Shown: positions 1-11,434 of the stretch, piece after piece | Layout of the letters: every line of letters starts with the position of its first letter | Numbering within the stretch: the stretch's first letter is position 1 | Made by a program: the position numbers and the translations under genes | The notes under the pieces: model-generated | What the model was told of the DNA's origin: nothing | The model's database searches: none | What the model saw: only the letters and a program-made list of their open reading frames with translations | Source of the DNA: Aphidius gifuensis | Lineage: Eukaryota; Arthropoda; Insecta; Hymenoptera; Braconidae | Reading direction: 5' to 3' | Length of the DNA: 64,000 bases | Assembly: GCF_014905175.1 (NCBI RefSeq) | Contig: NC_057788.1 | Span: 16,466,654 to 16,530,653, forward strand

Positions 1-1
1 A

Positions 2-580
2 GATAAACTTGTTAAATCAACTATGTCAGCTCTTGGACTTGTCATCAGACTTTCTCAGTCTTTTGACAATCCAAGAGCTATTAAAACCTTATATTATTCT
101 TTTGTTCAATCTAAGATGGACTACTGTTCAATTATCAATTCACTTCGTAACAAAAAACAACACAAACTGCTTAACAAAGTCTATCGTAATTTCTTAAAAT
201 ACTTAATATATAAAACAACTGGCAAATACCCACCACGTGAGATTCTACTTGAGATGACTGACATGCAGTCTTTAACTTTTAGACGTACTGTTGCACTTGT
301 TGTTTATTTTATAAAACTACTCCAGGGTTCCATTGATTGCAGTGGTATACTCGATAATGTTCGTCTCAACACAATGGCAACTAATTTGCGTACTATATCT
401 CCTTTTTTCATGTCTTCAACTCAAGCTAGGTCCATCTCATCATCTCCTGTCTCACGTATGGTGGAGTCAACTAATTCTATTTGTAGAAATACACTTTTGT
501 TTAATAATATACTACGTCTAAAATCAATTTCACCTCAATTTGTTGCTGAATGTCTTCGCGTATCTATTAAAAAATTATAA
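2..580 (+). pseudogene. LINE (non-LTR retrotransposon) ORF2, C-terminal fragment
   Basis: An open frame runs in from the window edge to a TAA at 578-580 (about 192 codons). It matches the region after the reverse transcriptase palm in jockey/CR1-type LINE ORF2 proteins: a block resembling LGLVIRLSQSFDNP, then FVQSKMDYCS, then NKVYRNFLKYLIYKTTGKYPP. The same blocks recur in the second LINE copy at 2641-2970, which supports the call. The RT palm itself lies outside the window, so completeness cannot be judged. The frame is open here, but this is the tail of a mobile-element protein that would nick target DNA and copy its own RNA. I am confident it is a LINE and less sure of the clade. Confidence 0.8.
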
Positions 581-960
581 TTATAATAATTCTAAAATAT
601 AACAAAATGAAAATCCAAAGAGTAAAAAATTAATTAATAATTACATTTGATATGAATTGTATTTAACATCAGCCAAAATTAACTAGAACTGCAAATTATG
701 TATTAGTCATTCCAACTATGTATTAATCATGAATTCTCCAATTAACTACTAAACTAATTGTTAATTTTTCTTTATTAATAATATAATGCTCTTTGTAGCG
801 TTATCTTATCTTAATTTAACGCAATTTAATTTAATTTAATTTAATATAATGTAACCAATTGATTTAACTTGTACTGAATTACCACCTGTAGCCCTATCTT
901 AGTAGCAATACTACTGGGCTTATGCAAATTAATAAATAAATAAATAAATAAATAAATAAT
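581..960 (+). repeat. LINE 3' UTR ending in a (TAAA)n tail
   Basis: After the ORF stop the sequence is non-coding and A+T-rich, carries a short segment typical of LINE 3' ends around 870-925, and ends in about seven TAAA units at roughly 928-957. Simple tetranucleotide tails of this type mark the 3' end of several LINE clades. The element's 3' boundary is therefore near 960. A target duplication cannot be checked because the 5' end is outside the window. Confidence 0.65.
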
Positions 961-1414
961 AATAATATTATTCAAAAAGTTAATTTGACACATACCTGTA
1001 TGTTTTTAATATTACTTTTAATTTACTAGTCAAGTATTTTTTTATCACTAACGAATTTGTCAAAAATAATAATAAGATTTATATGATAATTACTAACAAT
1101 AAATGAAAAATTATTCAATTGAACATTTACATCATTAATTTTATTTTTATATAAACAATTAATTACGAATGTCAACAAAAAAAGTAATAATAATAAAAGC
1201 ACATTGATGATACGGGTTGGGTTGGGTCAAAATTTTGAAAAAAGTCAGACATCTTGGTTTTCTCATGGACACCCCGAATATTTTTAATGTGTGAGTACCA
1301 GAATAAATTAACTGCGCATGATTAAAATTGTGATATTGCTTATGGAAGGGGAAGCCTGAGGATTGGGTGGAGAGAACTTGGTGGAAGTCATTCAGTAGGA
1401 CGACTGTACTCAAA
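961..1414. other. No gene seen
   Basis: A+T-rich sequence between the LINE tail and the LTR relic. A short minus-strand frame at 1159-1413 has no recognisable motif or codon character. Part of this stretch may be the missing remainder of the LTR that resumes at about 1415, but I see no similarity to the matching part of the solo LTR at 31.6-32.5 kb. Confidence 0.4.
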
Positions 1415-1873
1415 AATACAAAATAAACTAATCCATAATTATCTCAAAAATCCTACACTAAAGGGGACCGCGTCCACCAAAATATTAATTATCAATTAAT
1501 CAATAAATTAAATCTAATAATCATAAGTTAAAAGTATCAAGAACAACTCGAGGATCAGCATTGAGTTGATCATAAAAATCAAAGCTTAACAAAATTGATA
1601 ACACATGGTGGTTGATCCACCACGTCCATCATACAAAAAAATAACCTCAAACTCACCGTCGCCAGACGACTAGTTAAAACAAAGGTCTAGTCAGTCCGAC
1701 GTCTCAAAGACAAGAGAGAGAGAGTTAAACTCACTATAATGAATTTTACATACGAGAAAAAAAGGAGGGGGGTCTGCCCTACTCTAATTTCTTGATGTTG
1801 ATGATGTCGTGTCATGAAGAGTCGACTAAATGATTTTGTGGCTAAGCCTTTAAGTCAACGAGAATTCGTTACA
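1415..1873 (-). mobile_element. Truncated LTR, inverted relative of the solo LTR at 31556
   Basis: Read on the minus strand this segment matches the first half of the solo LTR at 31556-32458: shared blocks include GTCGTCTGGCGACGGTGAG, GGACGCGGTCCCCTTTA-like and the terminal TGTAACGA-like end, which here falls at 1873. The terminus abuts LINE reverse transcriptase coding sequence at 1874, so the LTR element sits next to or inside a LINE copy. The 3' half of the LTR is not recognisable. It is probably of Ty3/Gypsy type (inference from the 4-bp duplications of the relatives). Confidence 0.65.
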
Positions 1874-2970
1874 ACTTATCCCACCTGTTGGAAGAAATCA
1901 ATCGTCAAACCGTTATTTAAATCAGGCAATCAATTGTTAGTTACTAATTACAGGCAAATATCGCTTCGACATGTGTGTTCTAAATTCTTTGAAAAATTTC
2001 TCTACAGGGTTATTATGTCTCACTTATATCCATTCTTATCTCGTAACCAACATAGATTTACTACCATGCGCAGTAAAAGCTCTAACCTTGTAGAGTTTAC
2101 GCAGTATGCTATGTCCCATTTGAATAAGAGCATACAGGTTGATGTTATATATACAGTCATGACGAAGGCATTTGACGAGATAAACTGGCTAACACTTGTT
2201 ACTAAACTTATGTCAATCAATTTGCCTTACAACTTAATTAATATTATCTGGTCTTATCTTGTTGATCACTGCTGTTATGTCTGTATCAATATTATCAGCA
2301 CCTTATTCACCTACATCTGGTGGTCCACAAGGTTTAAATCGAGGCCCATTGTCATTTAACATATATACCAATGACTCATCTGAACGAGTATCTTGTTACT
2401 CGCTGATGTACGCTGATGATGTTAAGCTATACCTGCCTATTCGATCAATTCACGATTGTAACCATCTTCAGAAAAATCTTTATCATTTTGTTAACTGGTG
2501 TGAATTGAATGATTTGCAGGTTAATATAACTGAATGTAATCAATGTCATGTAGTAGGTCTTCTCACCAACTCATATCAAATTACTATATACATGGTAAAG
2601 TGTACACGTACAAAGCTAACTACTGATCTAGGTTTGATTTGTGTTTGATGACAAGTTTTTATTTAATTCTCAGGTTGAGCATGTGGTTAAGCCTGCTACG
2701 TCCTCATTGGGTCTGGTCTTTCGTTTGGCCCGGTCGTTTAAAAACCCAATCACTATCATGGAATTGTATAATGCATTTGTTAAATCGAAACTTGATCACT
2801 GTCTATCAGTGAATGCATTAAGAACAAAAAAACAATTACATCCATTTAATAAATTTCAGCGCAGATTTATAAAATATCTGTTATATCATACACAAGCTCT
2901 GTCCTTTAAGAGAGGTTGTGATGATGACACCCTGATCCAGCTTGCTGATATGAACATCGGTCCATCGTGA
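1874..2970 (+). pseudogene. LINE reverse transcriptase pseudogene
   Basis: Three overlapping frames together spell a LINE RT. Frame one (to 2359) has the WKKSIVKPLFKSG and NYRQISL blocks and an aspartate-containing TKAFDEINW block. Frame two (2259-2648) has a PQGLNRGPLSF-like block and the catalytic YADD box in SLMYADDVKLYLP. Frame three (2641-2970) has the LGLVFRLARSF tail shared with the fragment at the window start. At least two frameshifts separate these parts, so no complete protein can be made. The N-terminal endonuclease is absent: coding similarity begins exactly at the LTR end. A GP to RGP change and other substitutions add to the picture of a dead copy. Confidence 0.85.
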
Positions 2971-3032
2971 CACACTTCCAATTCTATTTTTTACTTAATT
3001 ACTAACAGGTGCTGAAATGACTTTAGGAAATA

Positions 3033-3518
3033 ATATAGTCTATCTCAATCATATACAAAATTATTTCATGAAATAGTTAGGCTTCTTGAAAAAGAAAAAT
3101 CGAATATCAAGAAATTTCCAACAATGCCATCGTTAGATGAATTTGAATCTCTGAAGAATTTGAATAACGAAGAAATTGTAGCACGAAACCACTCAGAAAT
3201 AGGTTTGAATCAATATAAAACCTTGAATATAAAACAAAAAATAATAGTAGATGAAATAATGGATAAAGCGTTATTATGTAGAAAGAATAATTTAAATTCA
3301 TGCTTTTAACATGATGGACCGGGTAGATCAGGAAAAACATATGTCTACAGTACAATATATCACTTATTACGAAGCAATGAAAAAAAAGTTGCTACAATGG
3401 CTTTTACAGGAATTGCGGCAATATTGCTTCCAAAAGGAAGAACAATGCACAATTTATTTGCCATGCCAGTTCCAATGTATGTTGATTCAACTTACATTGA
3501 GCACGTAGATCACGGGTG
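3033..3518 (+). pseudogene. Pif1-type helicase fragment, Helitron-like
   Basis: One frame from about 3033 to the TGA at 3516-3518 has a single internal TAA at 3307-3309. It contains LNIKQKIIVDEIM upstream and the Walker A box GPGRSGKT at 3319-3342 just after the stop, followed by a block resembling ATMAFTGIAAILLPKGRTMHN, which is the conserved Pif1/RecD-like helicase sequence found in Helitron replication proteins. Such helicases unwind DNA during rolling-circle transposition. Only about 160 codons of a domain usually several times longer remain, and the Rep nuclease part is not seen nearby. The stop sits just ahead of the ATP-binding loop. Confidence in the Pif1 family is high; assignment to a Helitron is from family knowledge. 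Confidence 0.8.
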
Positions 3519-4788
3519 AAATCTTGGAAATCATTGAAAATATTTTAACATAATATCTCAGCAATAATTAAACGCTGACTACCATGAGAACCATCAATGG
3601 CGATTGGTCAAAGATGTTTCCACCTAAAATCATCCTGAAATATCGTAGCCGGATTATTTATTACACAACCCAATATTGTCCTTTAAAATTATCCTGCCTG
3701 ATATGTCATTAAAGTAACCCTGTTTATCCTGCTCAATTAAGACACATTAGAAAGGTAGGGAGATAAATTTGCATAATGTAGGGAGATGTAAAAGACAGCC
3801 TAAAAAATACACGAAAAATATACACAATAATACCATCAAAATAATTTTAAACACTTATAATTTGATAAAAATCGGAGCAAAATTTATTTTAGAATAAAAC
3901 AGTTTCCTTTTACCAAAAAAATTGCGGTACAAACAATACTTAATGATATGACCCACTTATTATTATTCGCGCGTCGCGTTGAAAAGGAAAAGAATCTAAA
4001 GCCATGCGGTCGTTGCGGAGTCAGAGATTGAAAATAATTCAATATGAACGACCCGTCAAACAGCGTGGTGCGAACCCCGGATAATAGAAGACGGGATTGA
4101 GATGCAATCCAGTCTTTTCTTATATGAATCACTGACTCTACAATTACACAGCGATGACGCGTGGCTTTTACATCAATTTAAACACACAATTGTTACAATT
4201 TCCCGAACAAATACTAAACCAAATTTATTCAAACTATACTTACATAGTTGTTGATTAATTAATATTACATATCTGGTTGCGGCGTTTACCCTGATTTGAC
4301 CTTGAATTTGGCTCGTATGTGACAGGTTGGCTCAATTATTTTATTAACAATAAAATAATGGTGTGGATTTATATATACCTATATATATTGTACAATAATG
4401 TTATACAAATTGGTTGTATGGTGTTGGTGATGAAAATGCGCCAAATTACATACACTAACGTAGCACTGATTTTATTGTAAAATTACGATAAAACTATTAC
4501 TTTTACTTGTATTTATATGAAATAATCATATGAACTTGTCACTGTATTTTATTGGTCGTATGCAAGACAACTTACTGACCACGAGGTCGTGAATTTTTAT
4601 AATTAAATATGTAATTTTTTTTAATAAATAACTTGGTTATTTAATGCAGCAAATTATAATTTATATTATTTAATATTTGTTTGATTAATCAAATTAACAC
4701 AAAGCGTGCCTTGAATTTTATTTACACGAGCAAGAAAAATTCAGACCAAATCTTCAAGTACTGATTGTTTATCTAGTTGTCCTTTCTT
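3519..4788. other. No gene seen
   Basis: Mostly A+T-rich non-coding sequence. A slightly G+C-richer patch at 3960-4150 has no readable protein in either strand beyond a short frame without motifs. I see no long repeats. Confidence 0.4.
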
Positions 4789-5565
4789 TCAGTCCCAGAA
4801 CTGAAACCAGATAATACAACAGATGACATCGTTTTTCTCTATATACAATATAATCTCAGCAACTTGATGATACATTGATGTCAATATATTTTCACGTGAT
4901 TTCTCATTCATCCATTGCTTCAAGTAATACACGTACATCTTTATTATGTAAATAATAAAAACAAGCTTTTCCAAGATATAAATGCATTTTTTGATTTGAT
5001 GTTAGTAATGCCTCAAAATCATATACTGTCATACGATTGAATTTAAGTTGAAATGCACAGCCTGGTTCTAAATGCCGATATATTTCATCCTCAATAGAAC
5101 CATTTCTTTGACGAAATGAAAAGAATTTTCGAAATTGACGTTTTTTTAATGCAGCAAATGTAACACGTCTAATACTATACGTAATGTTAGCTCATCTTTA
5201 TTTTGTGAACACTTTCTTTTAAAAAGTGTTAATAATTAACGTTTTTTTTTTCAACTGATATTGGTATACTATCGGGTAATGCTGATATAACTTCTTGTAG
5301 CTCAAGAAGTGATAAACTCAGATCACGAAATGAACCCATATTATATTTTTCAATCAAATCACGTATTCTTGGCGTTCAATATGGATCTGATAGTCAATAA
5401 CCAGCTAATGTATTTTTCTTATGCTGCACGATATTTTTGATGTAAAGCATTTAGTTTTTCTGGTGTTGCTAATAATATTGGTGATGGAAATTGTCCAGTA
5501 TATTCTTGTGCTTGTGTACATTGTTTTCTCATCATATTTAACTTATTGATTAATTTTTTTTTGAT
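4789..5565 (-). pseudogene. Degenerate unrecognised protein gene, middle and C-terminal part
   Basis: Reading the minus strand from about 5565 down to 4789 gives protein-like segments in shifting frames: TPEKLNALHQKYRAA, then IRDLIEKYNMGSFRDLSLS and LQEVISALPDSIPISVEKK, then KKRQFRKFFSFRQRNGS, GCAFQLKFNRMTVYDFEALL and NQKMHLYLGKACFYYLH, and finally a frame ending in an FQFWD-stop. At least two frameshifts and several stops interrupt it. The composition (charged, with regular aromatic positions) looks like a decayed real gene, not noise. I do not recognise the family. It lies directly downstream, in the same direction, of the RQRE-repeat segment at 6180-6600, which is probably its N-terminus. 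Confidence 0.45.
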
Positions 5566-6179
5566 AGTTCTAGGTTATCTTTGATCAATTGTGATGAATA
5601 ATTGTTTTTTGATGAATCTATGTTTTAATTAAAATAATTTACATTAATAGAGTATTATTGCTTACCTGTATATTCGTTTGATGTTCAATAAGATAATTCA
5701 ATCTATCGGAGTCGAGGAAATAAACAGTAAATAGGAAAAATCAAAAGATAAATATATAAATAAATTAATAAATTAATTATAATTGACTGCCTTCATTGCG
5801 TTACTTTTGTTGCACACATCTTGTGTTTTTGTTTTTTTATTACCCATTCTAAAGAAGTTTCACTTTAAAAATGAATAAAAATTGATAATAGAAAAAATAT
5901 AATGCGATATTTAATTTATTCATTCTAATTTATTATTTTAATTGAATTTTATTTTATTATTCAATTTAATTCGATTTATTAATTTATATAAGAGGGGCGA
6001 GCTTCGCGTGGTTCGTATATTTTAATAATACAATAATTATGTTGGTAATTTAAGATATTCTTTGTGATTTTTTATATTTTTTTACATTATTTTAAATTAT
6101 ACAATAATAAAAAATGAGTATAAAATTCTGTATTTTTATAAATTATTTTATTATAAATCATCGTTGTCTAAATTGATAT
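5566..6179. other. No gene seen
   Basis: Very A+T-rich. Contains one copy (about 5853-5870) of a TAAAGAAGTTTCACTTTA-like motif that also occurs at about 22523 and 22724, probably a short inverted-repeat element end. Confidence 0.35.
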
Positions 6180-6600
6180 TGTTGTGACTTGTGAACGTTC
6201 AGTACTTGATAAAATGATAGGTGTCAAGTCTAATATGGCATCCGGATTTTCCTGTAATTTTTTTTCACGTTGCCTATCATGATATTGTTGTACACGCTTA
6301 GTACTGTATAGTCTCGATTTCTTTGCAGGATTTTTCTGTAATTTTTTATCGTTGGAATTATAACGATATACCTGAGCCTTGACGGTTGATAGAGTAGAAC
6401 AACTTCTACTCGTTTTGTTTTATATTAATCGTTTATCCCAGCTTTGTTATTGCTGTAAACGTTCCGTACTTGATGAAGTAGTTTGTGTTAAGTCTAATAT
6501 GGCATCAAGATTATCCTGTAATTTTTTTTCACGTTGTCTAGCACGCTATTGCCGTGAACGTTCAGTACTTGAAACAGGTAAAGATTTCGAAGCTAATAGA
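6180..6600 (-). pseudogene. Tandem protein repeat region, probable N-terminus of the 4789-5565 relic
   Basis: On the minus strand the DNA encodes repeated units with the pattern S-S-T-E-R then RQREKKLQ-N-DAILDLT, separated by about 120-270 bases, for example around 6485-6580 and 6190-6320. The DNA repeats are easy to see: AATATGGCATC and TTTTTTTTCACGTTG recur. Similar basic RQRE repeats are found at the N-termini of some insect mobile-element proteins (family knowledge, loosely held). Several TAA/TAG stops interrupt it. The plus-strand frame here is an antisense shadow that happens to run into the hAT frame. Confidence 0.45.
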
Positions 6601-7766
6601 GCTATTAATGTCATTCTATCAAATAGTAAACATAAAAGAGAAGACGTTGCAAAGTTTTTTTTACAACTCTTTAATACATTAGAAATTAGTATTTTACGCA
6701 AAATACAAGGCAGCACAGCTGATAATGCTAAATACGTAGATTTATTAATTAATAATCATTCATTATCTTTCGAGACTGAAGACAAAAATTTTAAATGTTT
6801 TGCTCATGTCACCAACCTTGCAGCACGACATGTTATCACATTAATTATCATAACATTAAAGTTGGATAACTTGAAAAATCATGATGGTGATGATGAAGAT
6901 GGTGATGGTGTTGATGACGATGAAGATGAAGAAAAACGCGAAGATGATGTTGATAAATATGATTCCTATGGTTGAAATTAGAATAAAATTACTGGTGATG
7001 AATTTCATGGTGAAGAATCTAGTGATGACAATAAAAAAATGGAAGAGAATATGCCAGCAATAATGAAATTAAGAAATTTAGACAAAATCTTAAATGTTGA
7101 CAAAAGATTTTCAAGGTTTAAAGAATCATATAAACAGTTGCCACATGACGTCTGTACCAGGTGGAATAGTACCCTTCGAATGTTGTCTGTTCCATTAAAT
7201 ATAAATAAAGCACTATCAGCATTGAGTTTAAAACATAAAAAGCTGAATAAATTTCATACTGATGATGGAAAGTGGCACTTACTTGAACTGCTGGAAAAAT
7301 ATTTGCGTATTATTAAAAAATTATCAGAATCATTATGTGGAGATAAATATGCAACTTTGCATTCAGTTGCCATTGGTGTCAATATAGTTGTTGTAAAATC
7401 TGATAAACTTGTAGTTTTGGAAATCAATGCAGGGCGAGACAAATTATTAAAACTCTACAAGATGAGAAACTGAATTCATTGTGCATCATTTTAAATCCAT
7501 GCCATAAACTTGTAACGTTTGATGCAACAGCTTGGAAAAGAAAATCAAAAAAAGGGTCATTTAAAAAATTTGAAGAAATTTATAAAAATAATTATGCAAT
7601 TGATGGAAACAAAGTTACGAATCATGATGCATCTTCGAGTATTGCTGACGATAAATACACACGTCGAATAAAAGCATTATTTGGAGAAAATTTATCATCT
7701 AGATCACCTTGGCAAGTTGAATTGAATAATTATTTACATATTCATTTTAAGCTGATACTTGACTGA
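6580..7766 (+). pseudogene. hAT transposase pseudogene
   Basis: A single frame from about 6580 to 7473, with two stops near 6973-6984, followed by a shifted frame 7479-7766, reads as the middle and C-terminal part of a hAT-superfamily DDE transposase. Recognisable parts are the STADNA and KCFAHVTNLAARHV helix, an acidic linker rich in Asp/Glu (about 6880-6960), DVCTRWNSTLRML (the conserved RWNST box) and ILNPCHKLVTF. hAT enzymes cut and paste elements and leave 8-bp duplications. The N-terminal BED finger and the C-terminal hATC dimerisation region are missing, and I found no terminal inverted repeats. It is inactive. Confidence 0.85.
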
Positions 7767-8875
7767 CAAACTGCAGTGATAAAACATCATGTAAAATGTT
7801 ATCTTAGTCTATTAGCAATATCACGTGACCTATTGTCGATACTGGCATCAACTGCGCCAGTAGAAAACTTCGAAACCGTTTGAGCAACAATAATTAACGT
7901 CGACTGGTCCCCTTGAATTCTTGATTCCAATGCCCATTAGAATCTCAAATCAAATTGGAATTGAAAAAAACTTTAATAAAAAAAAAAAAAAACTTCTTTC
8001 GCAGTCTATCGAAATATTTTATCATGTGGATGGACATAGGTCCGGTTTTTTCGTCCACAACTACAGTTAACTATAAGGATTAAACTCGTCGTTAGTTGAG
8101 TCGTTTAAACCTTCTTCGACCTGCCAAGTCTGGAATTGACTCGATCAGGAACCAATGGATTTAGTTACCGACTGCGTTTTCATACGTATAGCATCAGTAT
8201 TGTAAATATCAATCGATAAGTAGTTAATTCTTAGTTAATTAAATTTTTTTAATGCTCAGTTAACTGTAATTGTAGATGAAGAAACTGGCCCTCAGAAGTG
8301 AATAAGTTAGAAAGAAAGAAATATAATCAAAGAGGTTTTCCGATGGTTTAGTGGAAAAAAATAAAAAAATCAAACACGATTTTGTTTTATTTTTTTTTTT
8401 ATTTTATTTTTTTTTAATTAAAGAATCTGAATCTTTTGTATCTTCAATTTTTTTTATTGATTCTGCCATGTTTTCCTATTGATTTGTTAGCCTTTGAATT
8501 TGTGATAAATTCAATAATATCCGTCGCATTAATGTGAGAAGGGCGTAAGTGCCATTTTTTTTTATTAAAAGAAAAATGGCGTCAGTGCACATTTATTAAT
8601 TTTTGGGTTTTTTATGTAATTTTAAGGCCTAAAAAAAAAGGAAAAGGGCATAATGGCCTGTGATAAAGGATAAAGGGCGTATGTTGAGGGGCTTACGTCT
8701 TTTACCATTATCAAAATCATTTTCAATAAAAGGTGAAGGGCGTATGTCCAAGGAATCACGCCTTTTTTTCTTTATTGAAATAATTTTTGATAAAAGATGC
8801 AGGGCGTATTTCCAACTTTATTTTAAATTCATTCAATGGTAGAGTTCACATATCGATTATTTATTGATAATTATT
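7767..8875. repeat. Non-coding stretch with GGGCGTA-type repeats
   Basis: No gene is visible. Between about 8510 and 8825 the motif AGGGCGTA(A/T)GT recurs at intervals of roughly 60-90 bases together with TTTTATTGAAA spacers, sometimes inverted (ACGCC/ACGTC), giving a loose tandem/foldback array. A related piece, CGTCGCATTAA followed by GGCGTAAGTG, is present at 17955-17985, so this is a dispersed repeat family. Confidence 0.5.
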
Positions 8876-9024
8876 GTAACGTGACATATTACCTTCTCAC
8901 TCAATTTTTAAAATTTAGTCAGGATCGCGGATCAAAGATTTTTTCAGACAAAAGGGAGGGACGGTAAATTTTATTCTACGACGCTAAAACTTCTCAAAAA
9001 CGTCACTTAAAACTGACCAAATAA
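8876..9024 (-). repeat. Putative LTR terminus next to the Gypsy element
   Basis: The segment begins TGTAACGTGACAT followed by TTACCTTCTC, which matches the reverse complement of the 3' end of the solo LTR that stops at 45987. In minus orientation it would be the outer end of a 3' LTR for the Gypsy element whose genes lie at 9025-12907. I could not find the matching copy on the right side, so it may instead belong to an unrelated LTR fragment. Confidence 0.4.
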
Positions 9025-9402
9025 CTATAAAACCAAATAATCACAAAAATCACGGTAATCACGACATTCCAAATAATCCATTGATGTCGATCCGGACCTG
9101 AAAATGTAAATCTCAAAATTAAGTTGAGGGGTTTGCCTGGGGTCGTTCAGTATGCTGGTTCGTGGACTTGAGGTGGCTGGGGCCGTGACACAAGCTACAA
9201 CGGATACGCTTCCTCTTGGTTTTGATGGGGGATGGGGGTTGAACTTTGGGAATAGCACCAGAGGACTAGCAGCGCTACAGGTTCCTTGAGAACCATCACC
9301 AGCGGATGAACTCGCAGCTGGTAATTGCTCGACTGTAAGGGTAGAAACACAGATATGGGGTACTGAGGGCTTTTCTGGGGGGCTTACTGGTGATGACTCC
9401 AC
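9025..9402 (-). CDS. Gypsy-element 3' ORF fragment, unrecognised
   Basis: A Pro/Ser-rich minus-strand frame of 125 codons (SSPVSPPEKPSVP near its start, RGSVSVVACVTAPATSS in the middle). It lies downstream of the integrase in the element's direction of reading and has the same higher G+C composition as the rest of the Gypsy internal region, so I take it to be part of the element. It has no transmembrane segment or furin-like site, so there is no support for an envelope protein. Function unknown; it may be a decayed extension of the ORF at 9532-10107. Confidence 0.35.
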   Translation of the reverse strand: MESSPVSPPEKPSVPHICVSTLTVEQLPAASSSAGDGSQGTCSAASPLVLFPKFNPHPPSKPRGSVSVVACVTAPATSSPRTSILNDPRQTPQLNFEIYIFRSGSTSMDYLECRDYRDFCDYLVL

Positions 9403-9531
9403 ACAGTAGGGGACTCAAACTTTACGGGCGAACTTGAGATCCTCATCTAAATAGAATTCAGATTCACTGAGTCGGCGGGCAGCTACAAAATCAAGGACTT
9501 ATCAAAACTGCCAAAGGTAAAATGGTAGTTA

Positions 9532-10107
9532 TCACCTGGTCTTGGGTCCAGCGAATCGAATTTCAAGGCAAGTATTCGGGCAGTTCGGAGCCGTCCAACT
9601 CACCAACTCCTTGAAATCCCTTTCAACTACGGGGCCGAGGTCAAGGCAATCAGTGTCTGGTGAACTGTGGGGGGCTGAGTGAAAGCTTGCAGGGGATGAC
9701 TCCACAACTGCTTCGGGAAGGGGTGGATTAGTGGGCCACATTAATTCGTCATTGCTGTGTTCAAACACAATATCCCCGACCTCTCCATCGCTAAGACTAA
9801 ACTCTGATTCACTAACGTCACTGAGGATATCAGCTCTGCTGGCTGCTAAGTTTGCCAAATCTTTAACTGCAACTGGCTGACGTGACGTGATGGTGAGCGC
9901 TGTGACAGTATCCAGTGGCTGTTCGGCAGTGAATGTTTGGTCAGCCTGTGTAACTACCTCGTGCAACATTGGACTCTCTTCTGCTGACAAAATTGGTGAT
10001 GCACTATCATTAACCAGTGGTACTGGTCTTTTTGTCTCAGGTATAGCAAGTACCACTTGGTCCCAATTCTCCCTCTTCAACTTGTTCCATCTACATTTTA
10101 ACAACAA
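9532..10107 (-). CDS. Gypsy-element 3' ORF of unknown function
   Basis: An uninterrupted minus-strand frame of 191 codons starting at an ATG at 10107. The N-terminus is basic (KCRWNKLKRENWDQ), the rest acidic and Ser/Thr-rich with DVSESEFSLSDGEVGD and a Pro-rich stretch. No membrane segment, zinc finger or catalytic motif is visible. It follows the integrase by about 85 bases in the same direction and shares its composition, so it is probably an accessory ORF of the retrotransposon, not a host gene. An extra ORF after pol is seen in several insect Gypsy lineages, but I cannot match this one to any family. Confidence 0.45.
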   Translation of the reverse strand: MLLKCRWNKLKRENWDQVVLAIPETKRPVPLVNDSASPILSAEESPMLHEVVTQADQTFTAEQPLDTVTALTITSRQPVAVKDLANLAASRADILSDVSESEFSLSDGEVGDIVFEHSNDELMWPTNPPLPEAVVESSPASFHSAPHSSPDTDCLDLGPVVERDFKELVSWTAPNCPNTCLEIRFAGPKTR

Positions 10108-10192
10108 TAGAAAGTAGTAAATTACATAATTAAATTTTATGGGTCACCCGGGATGTCTCCTACTGGGTTTCCCAAAGCATGGTATAACATGG

Positions 10193-11434
10193 TTATTTAC
10201 AAAGTGCGGGTGGGCCTTTGTCTACTTCCCGATCTACTGCCTTCACCCAAGGCTTTAGGTCTGATATAGAAACTTCGTAACGGGTGGCTGAGAATTTTTG
10301 GGTAATTATGAAGGGGCCTTCAAATGGCTTTTCTAAGCCGGCTGAATAAAACTTAGGGTCATTAGACAAGGGGTGGGTACGTTTGAGCACTAATTCTCCA
10401 ACGTCAAATTCAACATTGCAGCGGTGGGTATTATATTGGGTGGACTGCTTCAGTTTAACCTCGCCTCGGGCATAGATTAGGGCTTGGCGTAGGACATTGA
10501 GTCTTTTCATTCTCTTATTCCATTTGGCTATGGGGATAGGTGTGACAAGCAGGCCATCATCGACCTCGTTACGAAGGGTATGAAGCTGACGGGGTTCGCG
10601 CCCAGTGTTGGCAAACGAGGGGGTGAATAAGAGTGAGTCATTATAAGCTGTATTATAGGCAAATCGGAACTCGGGCAAATAGTGATCCCAGTCACGGTGA
10701 TTGCCATCAAGAAATGCCCGGAGCGTAGTCTTGAGGCTACGGTTTACCCGTTCCACTGGATCTGCTTGGGGGTGATATGGAGGGGTATTTTGTAACTTGA
10801 TACCAGCCCAGACAGCTAAGGATTTAATTTCCTTATTCACAAATTCTGTGCCGTTATCAGTAATTAAAATTCGGGGGGTACCATGGCGAAATAAAACAAG
10901 GTCCTCGAGTTTCTCGTGGATAACTTTTCCCGTGGCTTGACGAAGGGGAGCCAGTTCTATGAACATGGTCATCTGGTCTTGCATAACCAGAAGATGCACA
11001 TAGCCACCTCGTAAACGGGGAAGTGGACCAACAATATCAGCGGCTACAACTACCCGAGGTTCTTGTACAATGCGGGTGCCCATCAAACCGCGTGATTTAC
11101 CCTGGTCAAACTTAGTCCTTTGACAAATCTCGCAACGGGGTACTATCGATGCTACTTCACGGAACATGTTGGGCCAATAATACAAGGTAGAGACTTTCCG
11201 ATAAGTCTTGTCAATTCCCATGTGACCCATGTGGGGGGGTTCGTGACATTCCAACGCGACTCGTTCGTGAAAATGACGGGGCATTACCAATTTCCAGACT
11301 GTCAGGTCGGGAATCTCAACTGATATATATGATAAAGGTCTATGAAAATACAGTTGGCCACCAATGACCTGCCAGTCGGGATAACTGTCCAGGGATGACT
11401 CCACCTTGCGATACTTTTGGCAGTACCATTTTTA
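10193..11434 (-). CDS. Ty3/Gypsy integrase, with no RT upstream
   Basis: About 410 codons on the minus strand, open from roughly 11434 to the stop at 10193. The zinc-binding HHCC module is visible (ECHEPPHMGHMGIDKT then CEICQRTKF), followed by the rve core: first Asp in AADIVGPL, second Asp in ITDNGTEF, and Glu in PVERVNRSLK after a PYHPQADP turn. The tail holds a GPF/Y-like block (FEGPFIITQKF). All catalytic residues are present. In an intact element this is the C-terminal part of pol, but here RT and RNase H, which should precede it, are missing: gag begins only about 270 bases upstream. The first Met-like codon is a GTG, so this is an internal part of a polyprotein. It would insert retroelement cDNA in the nucleus. 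Confidence 0.9.

Noticed and set aside
6881..7063. Met/Lys-rich frame
   Set aside because: Shadow of the acidic GATGAT-type linker of the hAT pseudogene in another frame.
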